A DNA stretch of 64,000 bases from Pseudomonadota bacterium (GTDB lineage: Bacteria > Pseudomonadota > Gammaproteobacteria > Ga0077536), in contig JADJYF010000001.1 in assembly GCA_016719885.1 (NCBI GenBank), forward strand, positions 62,001 through 126,000. The letters are read 5' to 3'. Below the pieces are notes generated by a model. It searched no databases, was not told the DNA's origin, and saw only the letters and a list, made by a program, of their open reading frames with translations. The position numbers and the translations under genes are program-made. Below are positions 8,021-15,933 of this stretch, in pieces. Positions within the stretch are counted from its first letter, which is position 1; each line of letters starts with the position of its first letter.

Positions 8021-8905
8021 ATGCAATACGCCATCTACGCGCCAACCTTCAACGACTACGGTGAACCCGCGCGCCTGGTCGAACTCGCGCAGGTCGCCGA
8101 GCGCGCCGGCTACGACGGCTTCTTCATCTGGGACCACCTGGCCCTCGAGCCGCACGGCCGCATCGACATCGTCGACGCCACGGTGATGCTGGGCGCGCTG
8201 GCGCAGGCCACCTCGCGACTTCGCCTCGGCGCCATGATCACGCCGCTGGCGCGACGGCGGCCGTGGAAGGTGGCCAAGGAAATGGCGACGCTGGACCGCC
8301 TGAGCGGCGGGCGCATGGTCTTCGGCGCCGGTCTCGGTGAGCCGGCCGGCGTCGAGTTCGAGGCTTTCGGAGAGGACGGCAGCGCGCGCACGCGCGCCGC
8401 GCGGCTCGATGAAGGACTCACGCTATTCGACGCCCTGGTGCGCGGTGAACGCGTCACGCACGATGGTCGCCACTACCAGCTGCACGACGCGCAGCTGGCG
8501 CCGCGCGCCACCCAGCAACCACGCATGCCAGTGTGGGTGGCGGCGTCCCTGCCGGCGCGCGCCGGCGTGCGTCGCGCGGCGCGCTGGGACGGCATCTTCC
8601 CGGTGCGGGTGCCGCGGAGCGTGCTCGACGGCGCGCCGGTGACGGCGCTGGACTGGCGCGAATGGTGGCTGCGCCCCGACGAGCTTGGCGAGCTCAAGGC
8701 CGAGGTGCTCGCGCTGCGCGCTGCGAACACACCCTTCGAGGTCGTCGCCAGCGGCCGCGTCAGCAACCTCGGGCACGCCGCGGCCTGCGCCGCGGTCGCG
8801 GCCTACGCGGCCGCCGGCGCCAGCTGGTGGTGCGAGTGGGTGGACGAAGCGCCCGGCAGTTTCGCGGCCACGCTGGCCGCAATCGAGCGCGGCCCGCCAC
8901 GATGA
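8021..8905 (+). CDS. Second LLM-class flavin-dependent oxidoreductase
   Basis: 294 residues from MQYAIYAPTFNDYGEP. It has the luciferase-like barrel signatures: AERAGYDGFFIWDHL near residue 28, LGAMITPLARRRPWKVAKEMATLDRLSGGRM (about 66-97; the canonical LLM T-P-x-x-R-R-P-x-x-x-A-K-x-x-x-T-L-D-x-L-S-x-G-R), then GAGLGEPAGVEFEAFGE. It is shorter than and clearly diverged from the LLM protein upstream. Its stop overlaps the ATG of the AEC transporter (ATGA), so those two are translationally coupled. The pairing suggests a permease importing or exporting the enzyme's substrate or product. Confidence 0.85.
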   Translation: MQYAIYAPTFNDYGEPARLVELAQVAERAGYDGFFIWDHLALEPHGRIDIVDATVMLGALAQATSRLRLGAMITPLARRRPWKVAKEMATLDRLSGGRMVFGAGLGEPAGVEFEAFGEDGSARTRAARLDEGLTLFDALVRGERVTHDGRHYQLHDAQLAPRATQQPRMPVWVAASLPARAGVRRAARWDGIFPVRVPRSVLDGAPVTALDWREWWLRPDELGELKAEVLALRAANTPFEVVASGRVSNLGHAAACAAVAAYAAAGASWWCEWVDEAPGSFAATLAAIERGPPR

Positions 8906-9837
8906 ACGCCGTGACGGCGGTGGCGGTGCCAGTGTTCGGCACGGTCGCGCTCGGCTTCGCCATGGCGCGCGCCAACGTCTTCACGCGCGACACCGGCGCC
9001 GGCCTCACGCGCTTCATGTTCCATCTCGCCATCCCCGCCATGCTGTTTCGCGGCCTGGCCGGCGCCGAACTGCCGGAGCATGTGCCGTGGGCCTATCTCG
9101 CCGCGTTCTACCTGCCATCGTTCGCGGTGTTCTGGTTGGCCCTGCGCGGCGCGCAATGGTGGCTGGGCTGGTCCCGCCGCGAAGCCGGCATGGCCGGCAT
9201 GAGTGCCTGTTACGCCAATATCGTGCTGCTCGGCTTTCCGCTCATGCATGCGGCTTTCGGCGAGCGCGGCCATCTGCCGATGTTCATCCTGATGGCGACC
9301 CAGAGCACCTTGCTGTTTCCGCTCGCCACCTATGCGCTGGAGATCTACGGCCACGCGCGGGTCGGACAGCCGCTGGTCTACCTGCGTGCCGCCGCTCGCC
9401 TGGCGCTCAACCCGGTGATCCTGGCCCTGGCGGCGGGCTTCGTCGTCAATCGCGCCGAACTCGGCGTGCCGTCGGTGGCGGCGCGCATGCTGGAACTGGT
9501 CGGTACGGCGGGGCCGGGCTGCGCGCTGGTCGCGCTCGGCATCAGTCTCGCGCAGTATCGCTTCGGCGGCGGCTGGCGCGATGCGTTGTGGCTGGTGGTG
9601 CTGAAGAACCTGCTGTGTCCGCTGCTGGTGTGGGGGCTGGGCAGCGCGCTCTCCCTACCGCCGCTGTGGCTGGCCACCGCGGTGCTGATGGCGGCCATGC
9701 CGGCTGGCATCAACACCTTCATTTTTGCCAGCCAGTACGATATCCGCCAGGACACGGTGGCCAAGACCATCGTCGTTTCCACCCTCGCCTCGACCGTGAT
9801 CTCGACCATCCTCCTGGCGTGGTTCATGGACGGCTGA
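8902..9837 (+). CDS. AEC (auxin efflux carrier) family permease
   Basis: 311 residues with about ten hydrophobic segments. The start at 8902 overlaps the upstream stop. The N-terminal PVFGTVALGFAMARANVFTRDTGAGL and central SACYANIVLLGFPLMHAAFGE are characteristic of the AEC/malonate-transporter-like family, and the C-terminal MPAGINTFIFASQYD motif is the typical second half-repeat. AEC carriers move small organic acids or amphipathic compounds across the inner membrane. Coupled translation with the LLM oxidoreductase suggests a shared substrate. A two-component system starts 65 bases downstream. Confidence 0.9.
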   Translation: MNAVTAVAVPVFGTVALGFAMARANVFTRDTGAGLTRFMFHLAIPAMLFRGLAGAELPEHVPWAYLAAFYLPSFAVFWLALRGAQWWLGWSRREAGMAGMSACYANIVLLGFPLMHAAFGERGHLPMFILMATQSTLLFPLATYALEIYGHARVGQPLVYLRAAARLALNPVILALAAGFVVNRAELGVPSVAARMLELVGTAGPGCALVALGISLAQYRFGGGWRDALWLVVLKNLLCPLLVWGLGSALSLPPLWLATAVLMAAMPAGINTFIFASQYDIRQDTVAKTIVVSTLASTVISTILLAWFMDG

Positions 9838-9902
9838 CGCGTTGGCGTGCGGGCAGGCGCGGTGTATAAGGATTGGCCATCGACCACTTGCCTGCGCGCT
9901 TC

Positions 9903-10598
9903 GTGAGCAACCCCATCAACGCCTCCATTCTGCTGGTTGAAGACCATCGCGATATCGCCGAGCTGGTGTTCGACTATCTCGAGGCGCGTGGCTGCAGCGT
10001 CGATTACGCGGCGGACGGTCGCGACGCCCTGCGCCTCGGCATGGACAATCCTTACGACGTGGTGGTGCTGGACATCATGCTGCCCGGCATGGACGGCCTC
10101 GAGCTGTGCCGGCGTCTGCGCGGCGAAGCGCGCCTCGCCTCGCCGGTGCTGATGCTGACCGCGCGCGACACGCTGACCGACAAGCTGGCCGGCTTCGACA
10201 GCGGCGCCGACGACTACCTGGTCAAGCCCTTCGACCTGGCCGAACTCGAGGCGCGACTGCGCTCGCTGTTGCGACGCAGCCGTGGCGGCGCGCAGGGCGA
10301 AGTGCTGGTCATCGCCGATCTCACGTTCGACACGCGCAGCATGAAGGTCAGTCGCGCGGGCCAGGACCTGGTGCTGACGCCCATTGGGCTCAAGATCCTG
10401 AAGGTGCTCATGCAGGAATCGCCGGCGGTGGTGGATCGACGCGTGATCGAACGGGCGATCTGGGGCGACCTTCCGCCCGACAGCGACGCGCTGCGCAGCC
10501 ACATGTACAACCTGCGCAAGGTGGTCGACAAGCCTTTCCCGCGCGCGCTCATCCATACCTTGCACAGTGCGGGCTTCCGTCTTGCCGCCGATGAATGA
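9903..10598 (+). CDS. OmpR/PhoB-family response regulator
   Basis: 231 residues taking the GTG at 9903 as start; an in-frame TTG at 9873 would add ten residues and cannot be excluded. The receiver domain has E13-D14, phospho-acceptor D57 in VVVLDIMLPGMDG, the conserved threonine in LTARD and the lysine in LVKPFD. A winged-helix domain (about 130-228) with the RSHMYNLRKVVDKP recognition region follows, so it binds DNA as a transcription factor. Its stop lies inside the start of the kinase gene (overlap 10591-10598), a typical operon arrangement. It could control the LLM/AEC genes upstream or htpX downstream. Confidence 0.93.
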   Translation: MSNPINASILLVEDHRDIAELVFDYLEARGCSVDYAADGRDALRLGMDNPYDVVVLDIMLPGMDGLELCRRLRGEARLASPVLMLTARDTLTDKLAGFDSGADDYLVKPFDLAELEARLRSLLRRSRGGAQGEVLVIADLTFDTRSMKVSRAGQDLVLTPIGLKILKVLMQESPAVVDRRVIERAIWGDLPPDSDALRSHMYNLRKVVDKPFPRALIHTLHSAGFRLAADE

Positions 10599-11913
10599 GC
10601 GGCGACCGCGGCTGAATGCGCGGCTGCTGCGCGCCTTCCTGTTGCAGATAGCCTTGATCAGCGCAACCGCGGTGGCCGGTGTCTACCTTGCCGAGTTCGC
10701 GATCCGGGAAATGCTGATCGTGTCGGCGCTGGAACGCGAAGCCGATTATTTCTGGTCGCGCTACAGCATCACCGCCGATACCCCGGCGCCCAATACCAAT
10801 ACCCTGATCGGCTACCTGTTCACCACCAACGCCGCCGAGATCCCGGCCGAGTTCAGCAGCCTCAAGCTCGGCATCCACGATCTCAAGACCGCGGTCGGCG
10901 ATTCGGTGGTGCATGTCAGCGAAGTCGACGGCAAGCGCCTGTACCTGGTGTTCGACGCCAACAACATCCAGCAGCTCGCCACATGGTTCGGCGTGGCGCC
11001 GTTGGCGCTGATGCTGGTGGTGCTGTATTCCTCGGCGTGGGTGGCCTATGGGCTGGCGCGCAAAGCGGTGTCGCCGGTGGTGCGCCTGGCGCGCCTGGTG
11101 CGCGACATCAACGTCGAAACGCCCGATCGCGCGGCGTTCGACACCACGCAACTGGCGCACGGCGCCGATACCGAAATCGAAACCCTGTCCCATGCGCTGT
11201 CCCATCTGATGGGCCGTGTCGACCAGTTGATCGAGCGCGAGCGCAATTTCACGCGCGAGGCCAGCCATGAACTGCGCAGCCCGCTGACCGTGATCCTGAT
11301 GGCCTCCGACAACCTGCTCGGTCGGCCGCTGGACGACAGCGCGCGGGCGATGGTCGAGAAGATCCGCGGCGCCGCCCAGGACATGGTCGAATTGACCGAA
11401 GCGCTGCTGTTGCTGGCGCGCGAACACGAGGGGCAGCTCGCCACCGAGGTGGTGAGCGTCAACCAGGTATTGCGCCAGGAGCTGGCGCGCTGCCGCATGA
11501 TCTTCGAGGCCAAGCACCTGGAATTCCGCTTCGATGAAAGCGTCGACCTTGAACTCGACGCCGCGCCGCGCCTGCTGGCCATCGTGCTTGGCAACCTGTT
11601 GCGCAACGCCTGTGCCTATACCGATGCCGGCGTCATCATCATTGCTGTCGATGCGCATCGCGTGACCATACGCGACAGCGGCATCGGCATGAGCAAGGAG
11701 AACCTGGGGCGGTTGTTCACGCCCTATTTCCGTGTATCCCAGGCGCGCGGCAGCGGCCACGGCATCGGGCTCACCCTGGTCAAGCGCATCAGCGATCGCT
11801 TCGGCTGGCGACTCGACATCGCCAGTGAACCGGAACGCGGCACGATGGTCGAGGTCGGATTGCTGGCCGCGCGCGTGGTCAAGGCGTCGTCGTCGCGCAC
11901 GGCGAGCGCTTGA
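10591..11913 (+). CDS. Sensor histidine kinase
   Basis: 440 residues from MNERRPRLNARLL, overlapping the response regulator gene. The order is a membrane segment (about 12-35), a short periplasmic sensor (about 36-130), a second membrane segment (about 132-153), a HAMP-like linker, then a HisKA domain with phospho-acceptor H226 in FTREASHELRSPL. The ATPase domain shows the N box (LLRNACAY), DSGIGM and GSGHGIGLTL. It should autophosphorylate and pass phosphate to D57 of the regulator. The periplasmic part is small and gives no clue to the signal. Because htpX follows, envelope stress is one possibility; this is inference. Confidence 0.92.
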   Translation: MNERRPRLNARLLRAFLLQIALISATAVAGVYLAEFAIREMLIVSALEREADYFWSRYSITADTPAPNTNTLIGYLFTTNAAEIPAEFSSLKLGIHDLKTAVGDSVVHVSEVDGKRLYLVFDANNIQQLATWFGVAPLALMLVVLYSSAWVAYGLARKAVSPVVRLARLVRDINVETPDRAAFDTTQLAHGADTEIETLSHALSHLMGRVDQLIERERNFTREASHELRSPLTVILMASDNLLGRPLDDSARAMVEKIRGAAQDMVELTEALLLLAREHEGQLATEVVSVNQVLRQELARCRMIFEAKHLEFRFDESVDLELDAAPRLLAIVLGNLLRNACAYTDAGVIIIAVDAHRVTIRDSGIGMSKENLGRLFTPYFRVSQARGSGHGIGLTLVKRISDRFGWRLDIASEPERGTMVEVGLLAARVVKASSSRTASA

Positions 11914-11976
11914 AATCCTTCCCGCGCGACCCCATCCCTCATCCTGTTGATTATTTTTCGGAGTGGCTTTACCACC

Positions 11977-12825
11977 ATGATGCGTATCGGTCTATTTGTC
12001 GTCACCAACGCGGCCGTGTTGTTGGTGTTGTCCGTGGTGCTCAACGTGCTTGGGCTCAACCAGCCGGGGCACGGCACCGGCGGCATCCTGGTGATGGCCG
12101 CGGTGTTCGGCATGGGCGGCTCGCTGGTGTCGCTGTTGTTGTCCAAGAGCATGGCGGCGCGCTCGGTCGGCGCGCAAATCATCGACACGCCGCGCACCGG
12201 CGGCGAGCAGTGGCTGGTGAACACCGTGGCGCGCCTCGCCGCGGACGCCGGCATCGGCATGCCGGAAGTCGCGATCTTCGATTCACCGACGCCCAACGCC
12301 TTCGCCACCGGTGCCAACAAGGACGCCGCGCTGGTGGCGGTCTCCACCGGCCTTTTGCGCAACATGACGCAGGAGGAAGTGGAAGCGGTGCTCGGCCACG
12401 AGATCAGCCACGTGGCCAACGGTGACATGGTGACGCTGGCGCTGTTGCAGGGCATGATGAACACCTTCGTCATGGTGTTCGCCCATGTGCTGGCGGCGGC
12501 CATCGATCGTAACGACGGCCGCGAGCAGCGTGGCATGGGTTATTACATCGGTTACTACGTCGCGCAGGCGGTGCTGGGTTTCCTGGCCGCGCTGGTGGTG
12601 ATGTGGTTCAGCCGCTATCGCGAATTCCGCGCCGACGCCGGTGGCGCGCACCTGGCGGGCCGCGCGAACATGATCGCGGCGCTGGAAAGGCTGAAGCGCG
12701 GCGCGGACGGCGCGTCGCTGCCGGAAGGCATGGCCGCCTTCGGCATCAGTGGCGGGCTCGGCAGTCTGCTTGCCACCCATCCGCCGCTCGAAGCGCGCAT
12801 CGCCGCGTTGCGCGCGGCGGCCTGA
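11977..12825 (+). CDS. htpX: HtpX membrane zinc metalloprotease
   Basis: 282 residues from the first of two adjacent ATG codons, with GGAG upstream. HtpX degrades misfolded or abnormal inner-membrane proteins together with FtsH. Visible features are two N-terminal membrane segments, the zinc site HEISH at 141-145, a hydrophobic hairpin after it, and the third zinc ligand region FRADAGGAHLAGR. The PTPNAFATG motif before the active site is strongly conserved in the family. Length matches the usual 280-295. It follows the two-component system by about 60 bases and may be transcribed with it. Confidence 0.96.
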   Translation: MMRIGLFVVTNAAVLLVLSVVLNVLGLNQPGHGTGGILVMAAVFGMGGSLVSLLLSKSMAARSVGAQIIDTPRTGGEQWLVNTVARLAADAGIGMPEVAIFDSPTPNAFATGANKDAALVAVSTGLLRNMTQEEVEAVLGHEISHVANGDMVTLALLQGMMNTFVMVFAHVLAAAIDRNDGREQRGMGYYIGYYVAQAVLGFLAALVVMWFSRYREFRADAGGAHLAGRANMIAALERLKRGADGASLPEGMAAFGISGGLGSLLATHPPLEARIAALRAAA

Positions 12826-12882
12826 GCCGCGCGTCGCGCACGGGCTCGGCGCGCACTTGCGTGCGCCGGCCCCACCTCGCTT

Positions 12883-13638
12883 TCATGCGCCGGCGGCGGG
12901 TGCGCCGGGCTTCACCAATACATCGGCGCGCATCGGGTTCCTGAAGCGCGCACCATCCTCCCCGCAATGGGCGGCAAAGCGCTCGCGCACCGCGGCGTGC
13001 ACCTCCGGCGTCAGGCGATGGGCGGTGTGGGTGGCGCCGATGATGCGCTGCTCGAAGTCGGCGAAGTCGCGAAAACTGGAGGGCGCGAGGTAGAACGCCT
13101 CGGCGCCGAGTTCGAACAGGCCGTCCTCGACCGCCGCTACCAGCGCCGCGAATGCCGCTGCGCGGACTCCCTGTTCGTCATGGAACAGCCGCAGGATGTG
13201 ATTGAAGTCGCCGGCAAACAGCGGCTCGGTCACGTAGAGGAAACCGCCGGGCTTGAGGATGCGATGGATCTCGCGCAGCGCGCGAGGCATCACCGCCAGC
13301 GGCACATGGTGCAGTGACTTGAACATCATCACGCCGTCGACGCTGGCGTCGGCGCAATCGATGGCTTCGGCGCCACCGTAGTGAAAGCTTACGTTGGCCA
13401 GCGGCGCGGCCGCGAGATTGAGTTCGTGCTGGATACGGTCGACCTCGTAGGCCAGCACCCGGCGACCGTGTCCGGCGCCGGCCAGTGCCCGGGTATTGGC
13501 GGCGGCGCCGCAGCCGAGTTCGACCAGCAGCTTGCCGTCGAGACTGAGCAGCTGCTCGTACATATCGCGATCACTGGCGATGCGCTCGATGTCATCGCGG
13601 ATGAGTTGCATGGAAGCGGCGGCGTGGGAGGCAAGCAT
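12883..13638 (-). CDS. Class I SAM-dependent methyltransferase
   Basis: 251 residues from MLASHAAASMQLIRDD; a longer reading to 13767 would add an Arg-rich leader of low quality. Motif I, LLVELGCGAAANT, binds the methionyl part of SAM. The next acidic strand end (YEVDR) contacts the ribose, and MMFKSLHHVP with IHRILKPGGFLYVTEP forms motifs post-II and III of the methyltransf_11/25 type. No catalytic partner or substrate domain is attached, so the substrate is unknown. It is convergent with htpX. Confidence 0.85.
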   Translation of the reverse strand: MLASHAAASMQLIRDDIERIASDRDMYEQLLSLDGKLLVELGCGAAANTRALAGAGHGRRVLAYEVDRIQHELNLAAAPLANVSFHYGGAEAIDCADASVDGVMMFKSLHHVPLAVMPRALREIHRILKPGGFLYVTEPLFAGDFNHILRLFHDEQGVRAAAFAALVAAVEDGLFELGAEAFYLAPSSFRDFADFEQRIIGATHTAHRLTPEVHAAVRERFAAHCGEDGARFRNPMRADVLVKPGAPAAGA

Positions 13639-13716
13639 CGCGGAGCCCTGGCTGGCACGAAAACACGATGTTAGCCCAAGCCGCCGCAAGCCGGGCCGGG
13701 CGCGGTCCTGGCCGGC

Positions 13717-13750
13717 GCCCGCCCGACGACGGCGCCCGTCGCGGGCGGGC
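13717..13750. terminator. Strong GC hairpin downstream of minus-strand hsp20
   Basis: A 15-bp GC-rich stem with one bulged A and a 3-base loop sits about 20 bases beyond the stop of the minus-strand Hsp20 gene. It has no T-run, so any termination would be weak or Rho-assisted. Confidence 0.4.
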
Positions 13751-13770
13751 GGCGAGGACCGATGCAAGGC

Positions 13771-14277
13771 TCAGGAGGCGCCGCGCACCGGGATCTTGCG
13801 TGCGCGGGTGTGGGCCGCGCGCGGCAGGCTGAGATGCAGCACGCCGCGCTCGTAGTTGGCGCTGGCCTGGTTTTCATCGACCGCCACCGGCAGCGCGATG
13901 GCGCGTTCGAAACTGCCGTAGGCGCGCTCCAGCACATGGTACTGGCCGCGCTCCGAACGGCGCTCGATACGCTTCTCGCCGCGCACCACCAGGAGGTCGT
14001 CGACTACGTCGATGCGGAAGTCGTCGGGGTCCATGCCCGGCACTTCGAGACTGACCTTCACCGCGTCGTCCTCGAGCCGCACTTCGGCGGCCAGCACGCC
14101 CCAGCGCGAACTGGCCGCCAGCAGCTGGCGCTGCTCCAGATCCTGCTCGTCGCTGCGATGCACGGGGTTGAACCGGGTGATGGCCTCGCTCGCGCGTTGC
14201 GTCAATTCTCGCCAACCCTCGGCGACGCTGTCCCACGCGCGGGACAGCCCGCGCTTGATTTCTTCGATGCCGCTCAT
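13771..14277 (-). CDS. Hsp20 / alpha-crystallin small heat-shock protein (long N-terminus)
   Basis: 168 residues from MSGIEEIK, preceded by GGAGGA. The alpha-crystallin domain (about 68-160) holds the LEVPGMDPDDFRIDVVDDLLVVRGEKR core and the GVLHLSLP strand (A-x-x-x-x-G-V-L-x-L-x-x-P pattern), followed by an RKIPV tail equivalent to the I-x-I/V oligomer anchor. These ATP-independent chaperones hold unfolding proteins for DnaK/ClpB. The N-terminus carries a longer helical extension (EAITRFNPVHRSDEQDLEQRQ) than the divergent Hsp20 paralogue, so the two probably form different oligomers. Expression is probably from the sigma-32-like promoter at 14341-14369. Confidence 0.93.
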   Translation of the reverse strand: MSGIEEIKRGLSRAWDSVAEGWRELTQRASEAITRFNPVHRSDEQDLEQRQLLAASSRWGVLAAEVRLEDDAVKVSLEVPGMDPDDFRIDVVDDLLVVRGEKRIERRSERGQYHVLERAYGSFERAIALPVAVDENQASANYERGVLHLSLPRAAHTRARKIPVRGAS

Positions 14278-14340
14278 GCTGTTTCCTCCGTTGGTGTGCG
14301 AGACCACCCATGCGTGTGGCCCCGCTTGAACATGCGGGGG

Positions 14341-14369
14341 AAATGGCGGCCGCGAGCGCGCAATTCAAG
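14341..14369 (-). promoter_or_regulatory. Sigma-32-like promoter for the minus-strand hsp20
   Basis: On the minus strand CTTGAAT (14363-14369) is followed after 14 bases by CGCCATTT (14341-14348). The heat-shock consensus is CTTGAAA then CCCCATNT, so both boxes differ by one base. The start of transcription would fall about 55 bases before the gene's ATG. Confidence 0.65.
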
Positions 14370-14405
14370 CGCGGCGGCGACCGTCAAAAAAATTCTCGTG
14401 CGTGT

Positions 14406-14433
14406 CTTGAAATGTTTTTGCCTCGACCCATCT
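14406..14433 (+). promoter_or_regulatory. Sigma-32-like promoter for the plus-strand hsp20
   Basis: CTTGAAA (14406-14412) is an exact heat-shock -35 box. After 13 bases, ACCCATCT (14426-14433) matches CCCCATNT at all but the first base. Transcription would begin about 30 bases before the ATG at 14471. Confidence 0.8.
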
Positions 14434-14470
14434 AGCCCTCAGCAAAGCAATCGAGCCGGAGGCCACCATC

Positions 14471-14917
14471 ATGCGTACCACCATCTACGAACCCTTTTCC
14501 ACCATCCGTCGCCTGCAGGACGAAATGAATCGCGCCTTCGGCGGCGCGCTCACCAACAGTGAAGACAACTCCACGTCGGCGGTCAGCCACTGGGTGCCGG
14601 CGGTGGACATCCACGAGGAACAGGATCGCTACGTCATCAGCGCCGACGTGCCGGGCGTCAACCCCGAGGCCATCGAGGTCAGCATGGAAAACGGCGTGCT
14701 GACCATCAGCGGTGAGCGTCGTTCGGAGCGTAGTGAAGAACGCGCCGGCGGTGCGCGCCGCGTCGAGCGGCTGTACGGGAATTTCTACCGGCGTTTCGCC
14801 TTGCCCGACAGCGTCGACGCAGAGAACGTCGAAGCACGCAGCGTCAACGGCGTGCTGGAAGTGGTGATTCCGAAGAAGGCCCAGGTGCAGCCGAAGAAGA
14901 TCAAGGTCGGCGCCTGA
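14471..14917 (+). CDS. Hsp20 / alpha-crystallin small heat-shock protein (IbpA-like class)
   Basis: 148 residues, GGAGG upstream. It is a typical class A bacterial Hsp20: N-terminal YEPFSTIRRLQDEMNRAF, core alpha-crystallin domain from about 45 to 135 with VSADVPGVNPEAIEVSMENG, the LYGNFYRRFALPDSVD loop, NGVLEVVIPK, and a C-terminal KKIKV oligomer anchor. It is divergently transcribed from a second Hsp20 gene, and a perfect intrinsic terminator follows. Both genes have heat-shock promoters facing outward from the same 193-base gap, so they should be co-induced. Confidence 0.95.
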   Translation: MRTTIYEPFSTIRRLQDEMNRAFGGALTNSEDNSTSAVSHWVPAVDIHEEQDRYVISADVPGVNPEAIEVSMENGVLTISGERRSERSEERAGGARRVERLYGNFYRRFALPDSVDAENVEARSVNGVLEVVIPKKAQVQPKKIKVGA

Positions 14918-14947
14918 GCGCGGTCTCTTTCACCGGTGGTTCGAAAC

Positions 14948-14973
14948 ACGGGGCCCGCGGGCCCCGTTTTTTT
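14948..14973 (+). terminator. Rho-independent terminator after plus-strand hsp20
   Basis: A perfect palindromic stem ACGGGGCCCG/CGGGCCCCGT followed by seven T, about 30 bases past the stop at 14917. Confidence 0.9.
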
Positions 14974-15081
14974 GTGCCGATGCTATCGAACCGACGCATC
15001 GCGGGAGGATACTCACCTGCGTCTACCGCCGGCCCGGGCCCGCGCACCGCGCGCCCGCCGTAGCGGGACAAGGAAGACCCC

Positions 15082-15924
15082 ATGCGTATATTCATGCTCC
15101 TGTGTCTTGGCCTCTCCGCGGCGCGGGCGTTGGCTGTGCCCGCCGAAGTGCTGGCGCTGCAGGGGCCGGCCTGGCGTATCCATGACGGCGCGCGCAGCGC
15201 CTTGTCGCCGGGCCGGGCCCTGGCCGCGCGGGACCGCATCGAAACCGGCGCGGGTGCGCGCGTGGTCCTCAGCCTGTCGGAAGGCAGCACCGTCAAGCTC
15301 GGTGAGAACGCGACGCTGGCCTTGACCGCGCTCGTCGAGCCGCGGGCCGCCGATGGCGTGTTCAAGGGCGTGCTCGACGTCGTGCGCGGCGCATTCCGCT
15401 TCACCACCACGGTGGTCGGACGCAAGCGCGACATTCGCGCGCATGTCGGCGCCGCCACCATCGGCATACGCGGCACCGACGTGTGGGGCAAGCACGAGGA
15501 CGGGCGCGACTTCGTGGTGCTGCTCGAAGGACAAATCGATATCGAGCACGATGGCGAGACGCGCGTGCTCGGCGAGCCGCGCACCCTGTTCATGGCGCCG
15601 CACGGTCAGGCCGCGCTGCCGCTGGCGCCGGTCGCGGACGCCGACCTCGCCCGTTGGGCGCAGGAGACCGAACTGCAGGAAGCAGCCGGTCAGCGCGACG
15701 CCAAGGGCGCATTTCGCCTGATGTTCAGATTGGAAACGGATGCATCGCGCGCCGCGGCGCAGGTGGCTGCACTCGCCACGGCCGGGCATGGCGCCGAAGT
15801 GATGGCCGTCGGCCCGCTGTGGCGCGCCGTCATCAAGGGCTACAGCAGCGAAGCGGACGCACGCACCGCGGCGGTGCAGGTCAGCGGCGTGGCGGGCGCG
15901 CGGCCGTGGGTGAGTCGCGAGTGA
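15082..15924 (+). CDS. Secreted FecR-domain protein with C-terminal SPOR domain
   Basis: 280 residues. A short signal peptide (MRIFMLLCLGLSAARALA) is followed by a FecR-like beta domain (about 40-160). This has the classic pattern of D-R-I-x-T-G-x-x-A-R-V-x-L-S-x-x-x-G-S and later GAATIGIRGTDVWG, as in non-TonB periplasmic FecR proteins. The last 70 residues (LMFRLETDASRAAAQVAALA through GYSSEADARTAAVQV) fit the SPOR fold, which binds denuded peptidoglycan at division sites. The protein is therefore probably periplasmic and wall-associated. FecR with SPOR in one chain is not a common arrangement to my knowledge. It is convergent with mscS. Function unknown. Confidence 0.75.
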   Translation: MRIFMLLCLGLSAARALAVPAEVLALQGPAWRIHDGARSALSPGRALAARDRIETGAGARVVLSLSEGSTVKLGENATLALTALVEPRAADGVFKGVLDVVRGAFRFTTTVVGRKRDIRAHVGAATIGIRGTDVWGKHEDGRDFVVLLEGQIDIEHDGETRVLGEPRTLFMAPHGQAALPLAPVADADLARWAQETELQEAAGQRDAKGAFRLMFRLETDASRAAAQVAALATAGHGAEVMAVGPLWRAVIKGYSSEADARTAAVQVSGVAGARPWVSRE

Positions 15925-15933
15925 GGTGTGTGT

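Noticed and set aside
6079..8034. 651-residue minus-strand open frame opposite the RidA and LLM genes
   Set aside because: It mirrors two well-recognised plus-strand genes, has biased composition rich in Val/His/Asp/Gly with no family motifs, and results from high GC at third positions.
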